Under the pieces are notes generated by a model. The model worked only from the letters and a program-made list of their open reading frames with translations, had not been told where the DNA came from and made no database searches. Source: JAMCRM01 sp041685075 (GTDB lineage Bacteria; Acidobacteriota; Terriglobia; Bryobacterales; Bryobacteraceae). From it: DNA of 21,814 nucleotides. Positions 1-5,725 of the stretch are shown in pieces; position 1 is the first letter of the stretch, and each line of letters starts with the position of its first letter. The position numbers and the translations under genes were made by a program. Location of the stretch: contig JAWLGN010000059.1 of assembly GCA_041685075.1 (NCBI GenBank), forward strand, positions 1 to 21,814. The letters are read 5' to 3'.

Positions 1-13
1 GCGGGAGTGGTGT

Positions 14-289
14 TTAGTATTCCTCCGGCAGGAGGAAAGTGGTCGCGGAGCGGTCGGCTTCCGTGATAATCCAGAAGCGCGTGCCGTTGTGGAGGGTGTA
101 GGCGGAGAGCAAGCGGAAGCCGCGAGCGAGCGAGCGTTCGTTCTCCTCACGGTCTCCGTGGTCGAGGTTGCCCCAGTCGCCGCCGAGATGGCGGCGGAGG
201 TAGCTCTGCGGCTCCTCCCCCGCTTCAGCGAAGGCTTGGAGACAGCGCGGTGTGGCTACTATCCGGCCGGGTGGAAACTTCCAGCGCAT
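14..289 (-). CDS. Small conserved plasmid-type hypothetical protein, 91 aa
   Basis: The chosen start is the ATG at 289, giving a protein beginning MRWKFPPGRIVATP and ending ITEADRSATTFLLPEEY. From memory, this pattern (a KFPPGxIVATP start, a central HLxGDWGxLD motif at about residues 34-42, and a terminal ITEADRS..LLPEEY) belongs to a family of short proteins of unknown function common on plasmids and integrated elements. A purine-rich GGGGAG sits just before the start. The first 65 bases overlap the end of the DUF932 gene in another frame, so the two are probably co-transcribed and translationally coupled. No catalytic motif is evident and the function is unknown. The window ends 13 bases after its stop. 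Confidence 0.75.
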   Translation of the reverse strand: MRWKFPPGRIVATPRCLQAFAEAGEEPQSYLRRHLGGDWGNLDHGDREENERSLARGFRLLSAYTLHNGTRFWIITEADRSATTFLLPEEY

Positions 290-998
290 GGCTCCCCAGG
301 AACCCGGCCAGCTTGCCGGTGGCCTTGTACTGCGGAATGGGGTCGAGCTCCTTGAAGGCGCCGGTGAAGGCGTTGGAGAGACTCCAGAGGGTGCGCGGCG
401 CGAACTCCTCGTGCCGCGGATTGAAGTACAAATCGTGTACTGGGCGCGCCAGATGGCGGGGTACTTCCAACTCCCCTTCGATGAAGGCCCGGTAGATGAG
501 GAGCCGGGCGGCCACGTCGGAAAGCTGGGAATTGCGCCAGCGCTCGACCCCTTCGACCATGGGTTTGAAGTTGCGCTGCATATCGTCCACTCCGACGGAG
601 AGGGCGCTCTGCAACGAGAAATGCTTGCTGTGCTTGGCCAGCACCGGCGAGAAGTCGCCGGAGAAGGCCAGGTTCTCGCAGACGAAAACCCGGTAGCCGA
701 CCGTGATGGCCAGCCGAAAGGTCTTGTCGTGCGAGTTGCGGATGCCGAGTGCAAACCGGGCGCCGTGCATGCCCTGGTCGAGCTCCATCACGCCGAACAT
801 CTTCATACCATCGCGCGAGACCGCGTACTCCTCCCGAACAACCGCGATGTGGCGGAAGCCGAGAGTTTCGACGAGCGCGTTGACCACCTCGATGTGCGGA
901 ATCGGTCGGTGGGTGGCCGTCCCCGGCGGAGTCGGCACCAGCGCCAGATCGGTGCGGCTGATCTTGCCAGCCGCGGCGATGAGCGTAGTTTCGCTCAT
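225..998 (-). CDS. DUF932 domain protein (phage/plasmid-like), 257 aa
   Basis: The 257-residue protein resembles the DUF932 family found on phages and plasmids. Recognisable stretches are a central region around residues 58-110 (VVREEYAVSRDGMKMFGVMEL, then GIRNSHDKTFRLAITVGYRVFVCENLAF) and a C-terminal region on spacing of aromatic residues (residues 150-235). The biochemical role of the family is not established. The start is well supported: AGGAGGAGGG lies 7 bases before the ATG. A TTGACA-type promoter and a TTTCAG/CTGAAA dyad lie immediately upstream. It is the first gene of a two-gene minus-strand operon with the 91-aa protein. The primase upstream is separated from it by a terminator. 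Confidence 0.85.
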   Translation of the reverse strand: MSETTLIAAAGKISRTDLALVPTPPGTATHRPIPHIEVVNALVETLGFRHIAVVREEYAVSRDGMKMFGVMELDQGMHGARFALGIRNSHDKTFRLAITVGYRVFVCENLAFSGDFSPVLAKHSKHFSLQSALSVGVDDMQRNFKPMVEGVERWRNSQLSDVAARLLIYRAFIEGELEVPRHLARPVHDLYFNPRHEEFAPRTLWSLSNAFTGAFKELDPIPQYKATGKLAGFLGSHALEVSTRPDSSHTALSPSLR

Positions 999-1019
999 GA
1001 AAAAATCCCTCCTCCTAAA

Positions 1020-1033
1020 TTTCAGACCTGAAA
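1020..1033. promoter_or_regulatory. Operator-like dyad TTTCAG-N2-CTGAAA
   Basis: A perfect 6-bp inverted repeat with a 2-bp centre lies between the predicted -10 box and the SD of the DUF932 gene. This position suits a repressor binding the transcription start region. The binding protein is unknown. Confidence 0.45.
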
Positions 1034-1047
1034 GGACTACTGCCTGA

Positions 1048-1075
1048 AGTTTACGGGGCGGGGCGTCTTTGTCAA
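1048..1075 (-). promoter_or_regulatory. Sigma70-type promoter for the DUF932 operon
   Basis: On the minus strand a perfect -35 TTGACA (1070-1075) is followed after 16 bp by TAAACT (1048-1053). Predicted transcription starts near 1041, about 43 bases before the start codon, leaving room for the dyad and SD. Confidence 0.55.
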
Positions 1076-1090
1076 GGTAAAGCGGGCATA

Positions 1091-1116
1091 AGAGAAAGCC
1101 CCACCAGAGTGGGGCT
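1091..1116 (-). terminator. Rho-independent terminator after the primase gene
   Basis: A 7-bp stem (AGCCCCA/TGGGGCT, loop of six) is followed on the minus strand by TTTCTCTT. It lies 15 bases after the primase stop codon and separates the primase from the DUF932 operon. Confidence 0.75.
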
Positions 1117-1130
1117 AGACATATATATAG

Positions 1131-2138
1131 TCAGAGGCAGAGCCGCGCGCGCAGCTCCTCGGACGACAGCCGATCGGGCTGGAGACCATCGTCGAGATCG
1201 AGCACGCGCACGAAATGCGAACGGACCAAGCGGGCCGCGATCTCGCTGGCCGCTCCCCTACCCGCTTCATCGCCGTCGAGCAACAAAATGATGCGCGCAA
1301 ATCTGCTCAACAAGTTTTGTTGCCGATCCGAAAGCGACGAGCCCATGAGTGCGACCACATTCTGCATGCCAGCCTGACTGACTTTCATGCAATCAAAGAA
1401 CCCTTCGACAACGATCACGCTCTCCGACTGCACGCGATGCAAGTTGAACAGGACCGCCGACTTCGCGAACCCCGCCGGCAATTTATACTTCGGCTCCGAT
1501 CCATCGATGGCTCGGCCGGCGTACGCCACCAGTTCGCCGCGCTCGTTGTGAATCGGAATGACAACCCGACTCATCATCGATCCGCGGCCGGGAAAAAACC
1601 CGACGCCAAACTCGCGCGCTGTTTCCTTTGTGATGCCGCGCTGTCGCAGGTAGGCGTGACTGCAATCGATACCTTTCAACGTGAACGCGAGCGGCTTGTT
1701 CAACTCCTGACCACAATCCTCATTTCCTTTTGCAGCCAGTTCCACTCCCCTGCTCGCGGGCGGCGAAGGTTCGGGCTTGCCGCGCTGCCGCGGTGATGCG
1801 GCGGACGCCGCAGGGATTGAAAACCACTGCTGCAGTTTGAGGGCTGCGTCGCGGACGGAACAGTTTTCCATGAGCGCGACGAAGTCCAAAACGTTGCCGC
1901 CCTTTTTCCCCTGTCGGGCGGCACTGCAGGATTCCGATTGGCAAGCCCAAATGTTTTTGAGAACATCGACACCGAAGCTATCGCCGCTGGTGCTGGAGCT
2001 GTGCGTCGGCAGCGGACACTTCCCGCGCAAGGCGCGCTGGTTCACTTTGCGAAGCTGGACCCGATAGTGATCGAGCACGGCCGTCATCGAGACGGCTTGC
2101 TTGATCGAACGAAAATCAACGAAAGTACTCTCCCCCAT
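1131..2138 (-). CDS. Short DnaG-like primase: CHC2 zinc finger plus Toprim, 335 aa
   Basis: Predicted to make RNA primers for replication of the element. The N-terminus carries a CHC2-type zinc site (C41, H46, C66, C71) followed by the GGNVLDFVALME stretch typical of DnaG zinc domains. After a Ser/Pro-rich linker (about 109-130) comes a Toprim-type core: PIHNERGELVAYAGR near 195-209, the acidic VVVEGFFD (E245) and LLLDGDEAGRG near 283-293. It lacks the C-terminal helicase-binding domain of chromosomal DnaG (about 600 aa), so it is a minimal plasmid-type primase. I start it at the ATG at 2138 rather than 2165 because AAAGGAG lies 6 bases upstream of the former. It is divergent from the replication initiator, with the origin between them. 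Its promoter abuts the DnaA box. Confidence 0.88.
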   Translation of the reverse strand: MGESTFVDFRSIKQAVSMTAVLDHYRVQLRKVNQRALRGKCPLPTHSSSTSGDSFGVDVLKNIWACQSESCSAARQGKKGGNVLDFVALMENCSVRDAALKLQQWFSIPAASAASPRQRGKPEPSPPASRGVELAAKGNEDCGQELNKPLAFTLKGIDCSHAYLRQRGITKETAREFGVGFFPGRGSMMSRVVIPIHNERGELVAYAGRAIDGSEPKYKLPAGFAKSAVLFNLHRVQSESVIVVEGFFDCMKVSQAGMQNVVALMGSSLSDRQQNLLSRFARIILLLDGDEAGRGAASEIAARLVRSHFVRVLDLDDGLQPDRLSSEELRARLCL

Positions 2139-2167
2139 GCATCTCTCCTTTTCGGAAATCTGCATTC

Positions 2168-2195
2168 AGATTACGCCGCTCCCCCACCCTGTCAA
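2168..2195 (-). promoter_or_regulatory. Promoter of the primase gene
   Basis: On the minus strand, TTGACA (2190-2195), 16 bp, then TAATCT (2168-2173). A dyad TCTG-N4-CAGA (2159-2170) overlaps the -10 and may be an operator. The -35 lies 18 bp from the DnaA box, so DnaA or initiator binding could influence primase expression. Confidence 0.5.
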
Positions 2196-2212
2196 GCGTG
2201 TTTGCGCGGTAG

Positions 2213-2221
2213 TTATCCACA
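2213..2221 (+). other. DnaA box, perfect TTATCCACA
   Basis: An exact match to the strict DnaA box consensus at the left border of the iteron array. A DnaA box beside iterons is standard in iteron plasmid origins, where host DnaA assists opening. Confidence 0.85.
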
Positions 2222-2293
2222 CGTCCTTGTATGACAAGAAAGGTCCCGCGCGACCGTCCTTTTCAGTATGCTCCGAGGTTGCGCCGCAGGCCG

Positions 2294-2532
2294 CCGCACC
2301 TCAACGCAACTCGCCGCACTCCAACACCAGCCGACCGCACCAGAACGCAAGAATGGCCGCACTGCAACGCAAAATCCGGTGTATCAAAACTCAGCGCCAG
2401 ACCGCACTCCAACACAAGCGGACCGCACCGCGACACCAGAATCACCGCACCGAGACTCAAGATTTGCCGCACTGCAACGCACAAAACGCCGCACCGCGAG
2501 ACCAGAACTACCGCACTCCGAATCATCGTCGA
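2294..2532 (+). repeat. Iteron array: ten 20-22 bp direct repeats (plasmid origin)
   Basis: CCGCAC recurs in the same orientation at 2294, 2314, 2335, 2357, 2402, 2423, 2445, 2467, 2489 and 2511, so the spacings are 20, 21, 22, 45, 21, 22, 22, 22 and 22. The conserved unit is roughly CCGCACYSCRACRCMAGA, with a variable tail. The 45-bp step equals two units and contains a degenerate copy starting CCGGTG at 2376. Repeats of about two helical turns, all facing the same way and directly upstream of an initiator gene, are the defining architecture of an iteron-controlled origin where the initiator binds. The array has no start-to-stop coding logic; short reading frames across it are artefacts of the repeat. 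Confidence 0.92.
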
Positions 2533-2561
2533 TTCCGATCCGCGAAGTGAATCAAGACTGG

Positions 2562-2625
2562 TTTTGATAAGTGGAGTTGTTAAACATTTTTAAACTATAT
2601 TATATAATTCTAAACAACATCAAAG
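2562..2625. other. AT-rich putative DNA unwinding element
   Basis: Immediately right of the last iteron the sequence becomes overwhelmingly A+T, especially 2580-2618 (runs such as TTTTTAAACTATATTATATA), in an otherwise GC-rich region. A 6-bp inverted repeat GTTGTT/AACAAC (2576-2581 and 2613-2618) flanks it. The order DnaA box, iterons, AT-rich segment, initiator gene matches known iteron origins, where this segment melts. The segment also serves as the initiator gene's promoter region. Confidence 0.8.
2603..2608 (+). promoter_or_regulatory. -10 box (TATAAT) for the replication initiator
   Basis: A perfect TATAAT lies inside the AT-rich segment, 43 bp upstream of the predicted GTG start. The -35 is poor (TTAAAC at 2580-2585, spacing 17). 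Location between the arms of the GTTGTT/AACAAC inverted repeat suggests autoregulation, as is common for iteron initiators. Confidence 0.5.
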
Positions 2626-2651
2626 ACGGGACGTGTTGATGTTTTCAAAAA

Positions 2652-4580
2652 GTGGAAGAAGACAAAAACAACAAGGAAGGGGAGAGGGGAAGCGCGGATG
2701 AAGCCGCGGTGGTTGTCGAGCATGGGAGTGAAGCGCGCGATCAGCAGGCGCTGACAACCGCACCTGGATTCACCAAAGTCGAGAAGAGTCTGGCTTCGCT
2801 CGGATTTTTCACACCGTCCAGCCGGCGCATCAAACAGCAACGGGTCAAACGCATCGAGTTCACGCGCGAGGTTGAGGGCAAGCGGGTGGAGGTCAGCGCC
2901 GAGATCCATCCGAGCGGCGTCTTTGGTCTGCCGGTGACCGCCGACCAGGACAAGTATTTAGCCCTCCAAAAAATCATCACTCGCACCATGCAGGCGGAAG
3001 GGAAGATCGCCAACCCGATCCGTTTCAAGTCGGCCGATCTTTTGCGGCTACTCAACGACAATACCAAGAGCGGCAAAAATTACAAAGACATCAGCGAGTG
3101 GCTCGACGTGATGTCGAGCACCACCATCATCTCGAACGGCGCCGCGTATGCCGCCGGTCAGAAGCGTTTCGTCCGCGATCGCTTTCGTGTTTTCGATCGG
3201 GCGGTCAGCGTCGGTCGGGAACTGGAAGATGGGACGGTGGCCGACGCCAACTACGTGTGGCTGTCATCATGGCAACTCGAAAACATCAACAAGGGTTTTC
3301 TTTTGCCCATCGATTTGGAGACCTACCGGGAACTCAAGAATCACATCGCCAAGGCCCTGGTGCCGCTGCTCCAAGTGTGGCTGTTCGCCACCCACAAAAC
3401 CGGATCGTTCGAGAAGCGTTACAACGAGCTCTGCGAGATTCTGACCTTGCAAGTTTACCGGGCACCGTCGCACATTTTGCGACAGCTCAAGCCCTCGCTT
3501 GATGAACTGACCCAGCACGAATATTTGTCGAAGTGGCGGATTGAAAAGACCAGCGACCGGAAAGCGTACAAGGTGGTTTTCTTTCACGGGCCGAAGTTCC
3601 ACCGGGACCGGCGTCGCCGGCTGGAGGAGAAGCGGGAAGAGGAGCCGGTTGTGGTGGGCGAGTACACACCAACGGAACCGAAGATGCCCGAGCCGGGCAA
3701 GCTCGAACAAACAGCAGCACCCGGCGGCAATAGGGGAGAGAGCGAGGGTAAACTCGTGGATGAACTCGCGGCGCGGGGTTTGGTGCCTTCGGCCGCGCTG
3801 AATCTCTTGGCGGGCCTTTCGCCGGAGCGCCTGGCGGCGGTGACTGACTACATCGAATACTGGGACAGCTTGCGGGCTCGGGGCGACGTCGGGCCGGGCT
3901 TGCTCTACAAATTCATCAAGGATGGACAGCCCTTGCCGGCCGGTTTTGAAACCTCCAGGCGGCGCGAAGGGCGACGAGAAGCTGAGGAGTGGGCGAAGCG
4001 GGCCAGGCAACTAGATGAAGATCTGGAAAAGCGATACGCCGAGTACTGCCGCGAGGCGCTTAACTGTGCCATCGCTGAAACGCCCGCCGAGGAATTCGAA
4101 AGACGGGTTATGGCCCGCTATCAGGAAATCACGGCCGGGTCGGAGTTCTTTGAAGAGCGTCCGGAGGTGGCCAAACAACTGGCCGAACACGACGTGCGGG
4201 CCGAGATCGGCCGGACCATTGCCCTGCCGAGCCTAGAAGAATTCAAGCAACAGAACCGAGCTACCGCAGCTTCCCCCGAAGATGAAGTTCCTCAGGCTGG
4301 GGAAGAACCCCACCAGCCTGACGAAGTCGTCAACCAGGCCGTGGTTGACGAGGAGCCGGAGGCCGCCACCGCGGCTGACGGGCCGGAGCCTGAAGGCAAC
4401 GCCGGGGACGGGTCCGACAGGGCTGGAGTCGCGGGCGAGGGCGCTGCCGCCGCTCCATCTGAGCCACCCGTGGCCGACCCAATGGATCGGAGAGCCGAGC
4501 CGACCGCGGACGCGGCCAGTGGGGACACGGCTGGGGATGGAGGTGGGGACGCAGTATCCCCACCTAAAGGAAGCGCCTAA
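2652..4580 (+). CDS. Iteron-binding plasmid replication initiator (Rep), 642 aa
   Basis: Predicted to bind the adjacent iterons and recruit the replisome. The conserved part starts near residue 40 (FTKVEKSLASLGFF) and runs to about 320. I read two winged-helix-like segments, roughly 90-200 (containing LALQKIITRTMQ and ADLLRLLNDN) and 225-320 (ending in the wing-like LSKWRIEKTSDRKAYKVVFF), as in RepA/TrfA-type initiators. Residues about 325-480 are highly charged, and the last 95 residues are acidic, Pro/Gly/Ala-rich and probably disordered. At 642 aa it is much longer than typical RepE/Pi/RepA initiators (230-400 aa). The assignment rests on position beside the iteron array as much as on sequence. 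The GTG start at 2652 has no convincing SD, so a downstream start is possible. The family name is uncertain. Confidence 0.8.
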   Translation: MEEDKNNKEGERGSADEAAVVVEHGSEARDQQALTTAPGFTKVEKSLASLGFFTPSSRRIKQQRVKRIEFTREVEGKRVEVSAEIHPSGVFGLPVTADQDKYLALQKIITRTMQAEGKIANPIRFKSADLLRLLNDNTKSGKNYKDISEWLDVMSSTTIISNGAAYAAGQKRFVRDRFRVFDRAVSVGRELEDGTVADANYVWLSSWQLENINKGFLLPIDLETYRELKNHIAKALVPLLQVWLFATHKTGSFEKRYNELCEILTLQVYRAPSHILRQLKPSLDELTQHEYLSKWRIEKTSDRKAYKVVFFHGPKFHRDRRRRLEEKREEEPVVVGEYTPTEPKMPEPGKLEQTAAPGGNRGESEGKLVDELAARGLVPSAALNLLAGLSPERLAAVTDYIEYWDSLRARGDVGPGLLYKFIKDGQPLPAGFETSRRREGRREAEEWAKRARQLDEDLEKRYAEYCREALNCAIAETPAEEFERRVMARYQEITAGSEFFEERPEVAKQLAEHDVRAEIGRTIALPSLEEFKQQNRATAASPEDEVPQAGEEPHQPDEVVNQAVVDEEPEAATAADGPEPEGNAGDGSDRAGVAGEGAAAAPSEPPVADPMDRRAEPTADAASGDTAGDGGGDAVSPPKGSA

Positions 4581-4611
4581 CGGCTGTAAATCGTTGTGCT
4601 AACGCACGTTA

Positions 4612-4879
4612 CTAGTTCGCCACCTTCTGCCGGCTGCCGCCGGCTGCCCGAGTTCCGCCCCCTCTCCGCTGCCGCTCCGACCGCTAGCGCTGGGGGCTGC
4701 GCTTTGAGGTCTGCTAGCGCCGCCCTCAACCCCGTCTATCGCGGGGACGCTTGGCTCATTCTCCTATCGTTCGCCTGAGCCGCAACTCGGGCAGCCTGCG
4801 GCGCCGCGAAATTGGCGGCCAAAAGGCAGGCCGCTCAATTTCGCCCTTCGCTACGCTCGGGTCAGAAGGTGGCGACTAG
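4612..4879. repeat. 268-bp non-coding element bounded by inverted repeats, with nested hairpins
   Basis: The outer arms CTAGTTCGCCACCTTCTG (4612-4629) and the reverse complement of CTAGTCGCCACCTTCTG (4863-4879) match with one extra T. Inside lies a perfect 13-bp pair GGCTGCCCGAGTT (4642-4654) / AACTCGGGCAGCC (4784-4796). A right-hand hairpin GCGAAATTGGCGGCC (4806-4820) pairs with 4829-4844 with one bulge. A small CCCCG/CGGGG hairpin sits near 4730-4746. GCTAGCGC occurs twice, 30 bp apart (4683, 4713). I see no credible gene. Candidates are a MITE-like insertion (both ends carry CTAG), an origin of transfer, or a structured RNA. It starts 31 bp after the rep stop. Confidence 0.7.
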
Positions 4880-4890
4880 AAGAGGGAAGA

Positions 4891-4940
4891 GCCGTGCCGC
4901 ATCCGGCACGGCAAAAACGGCTTAACAGAGCCGTTTTTTC
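4891..4940 (+). terminator. Tandem hairpins ending in a U-tract terminator
   Basis: The first hairpin has a perfect 9-bp stem (4891-4899 with 4904-4912, loop CATC). One base later a second perfect 9-bp stem AAAACGGCT/AGCCGTTTT (4914-4922 with 4929-4937) runs into TTTTTTC. The second is a strong intrinsic terminator, potentially bidirectional because of the A-run on its left. It would end transcripts from rep and insulate the downstream operon. Confidence 0.85.
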
Positions 4941-5077
4941 ATTTCGGGGGAGCTGCTGCGGGGCGATGTAAGTAAATGAGAACGCCAATGATAGCTACTT
5001 GCCTGCGAAGGGGAGGACAGGGTATCTTGGAGATGTGCTGCGAATATTTAGGTTCCAGCAGTTAATCTGCGACAACA

Positions 5078-5112
5078 CCTCCTTTCTGCGGCCGTAGGCG
5101 GGCCAAAGGAGG
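5078..5112 (+). promoter_or_regulatory. Hairpin sequestering a strong Shine-Dalgarno
   Basis: CCTCCTTT (5078-5085) pairs perfectly with AAAGGAGG (5105-5112), and GGCC (5090-5093) with GGCC (5101-5104). The right arm is an ideal SD placed 10 bases before an ATG (5123). The left arm, extended, reads CACCTCCTTTCT, identical to the widespread 3' tail of 16S rRNA. If transcribed rightward, this would mask the SD. Confidence 0.5.
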
Positions 5113-5122
5113 AAACTGACGA

Positions 5123-5152
5123 ATGAAAAGGCCGGGCAGATCTGTCGTCTGA
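5123..5152 (+). CDS. Possible 9-codon leader peptide (MKRPGRSVV)
   Basis: ATG at 5123 follows AAAGGAGG with a 10-base spacer and runs nine codons to TGA. A second mini-frame of four codons (ATG at 5206) also follows a purine-rich stretch. Both precede the 146-aa gene by 60-130 bases, a typical place for leader peptides. There is no direct evidence of expression. Confidence 0.25.
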   Translation: MKRPGRSVV

Positions 5153-5284
5153 CCGGCCGTAGTCGCAATCTCTCGCACCGCTCAAGGGAAGAGGGAAGCG
5201 CGACCATGAGTCAGTATAGATAAAACCAGCCCGTTGTCAAGCTAGGTGTCCTTCTTTGGCCCTCTGGTTTCTAAAGGGGGTCAT

Positions 5285-5725
5285 ATGGGAAGCAGCAACG
5301 AGCGCCCACGGGCGCTGCTTGAAACGGACTACATCCCGGAGAAAGGCAGGCAGTACCGGGAGACCTTCCAGGAACGGCATGGCCGCACCTGGAACGAACA
5401 CATCAACCATTACCGCGAGCGGCACCCCGAGTACCGCGAGCGCAACCGGCGCTACGTAGCCAAAGCCCGGGTCATCGCCCGGCTTGGCCTCAGGCAACTT
5501 CTCGGCGCTTGGGAACTATCCCACGCGGAGATCTCGGCAGTTCTCCGCCGCGTTCCGCTTGAGCGGCTTAACGCACTTGTTGAGCTGCTGAAGCATTGGG
5601 ACCACGTCACGGGCAAGGCCCCCCGCACGGCCTTAAACCTTCTCGACCTTCTACACACACAACACGTCCATCCCGCCCCGAGCGGGGAAACCGCAGAGCA
5701 GTCAGCGCTTGGAGGAAACGTCTAA
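5285..5725 (+). CDS. Hypothetical protein, 146 aa, Arg/Glu-rich
   Basis: I do not recognise a family. The N-terminal half (about 15-65) is rich in Arg, Glu and Tyr with repeated YRE/YRER units (YRETFQERHGR, HYRERHPEYRERNRRY), suggesting a charged helical or nucleic-acid-binding surface. Residues about 70-115 (LRQLLGAWELSHAEISAVLRRVPLERLNALVELLKHW) look like several amphipathic helices, possibly HTH-like. The tail is polar. I use the ATG at 5285, preceded by AAGGGGG four bases upstream, rather than the GTG at 5246. Its TAA overlaps the ATG of the VWA gene by one base (TAATG), so the two are translationally coupled. It is the first gene of the operon leading to the integrase and could regulate it, but this is only positional inference. 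Confidence 0.7.
   Translation: MGSSNERPRALLETDYIPEKGRQYRETFQERHGRTWNEHINHYRERHPEYRERNRRYVAKARVIARLGLRQLLGAWELSHAEISAVLRRVPLERLNALVELLKHWDHVTGKAPRTALNLLDLLHTQHVHPAPSGETAEQSALGGNV

Noticed and set aside
2294..2532. CRISPR array
   Set aside because: Units are 20-22 bp head to tail with no unique spacers of constant length, no partial palindrome and no cas genes. Iterons explain it.
2101..2593. Overlapping open frames through the origin (Arg/His/Pro/Thr-rich peptides)
   Set aside because: The apparent peptides are translations of the direct repeat; the 22-bp period is not a multiple of three, as expected for binding sites rather than coding repeats.
4596..4778. A 60-codon open frame after rep
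   Set aside because: It lies inside the hairpin-rich inverted-repeat element, has no SD and a composition unlike a protein.
4574..4879. Integron attC site (GCCTAAC occurs at the rep stop and a large hairpin follows)
   Set aside because: No matching GTTRRRY core is found at the other end, the outer arms do not correspond to attC boxes, and the recombinase nearby is not an IntI.
4995..5207. A 70-codon minus-strand frame upstream of the 146-aa gene
   Set aside because: No SD or family resemblance; it overlaps the SD-masking hairpin, and its coding potential looks random.
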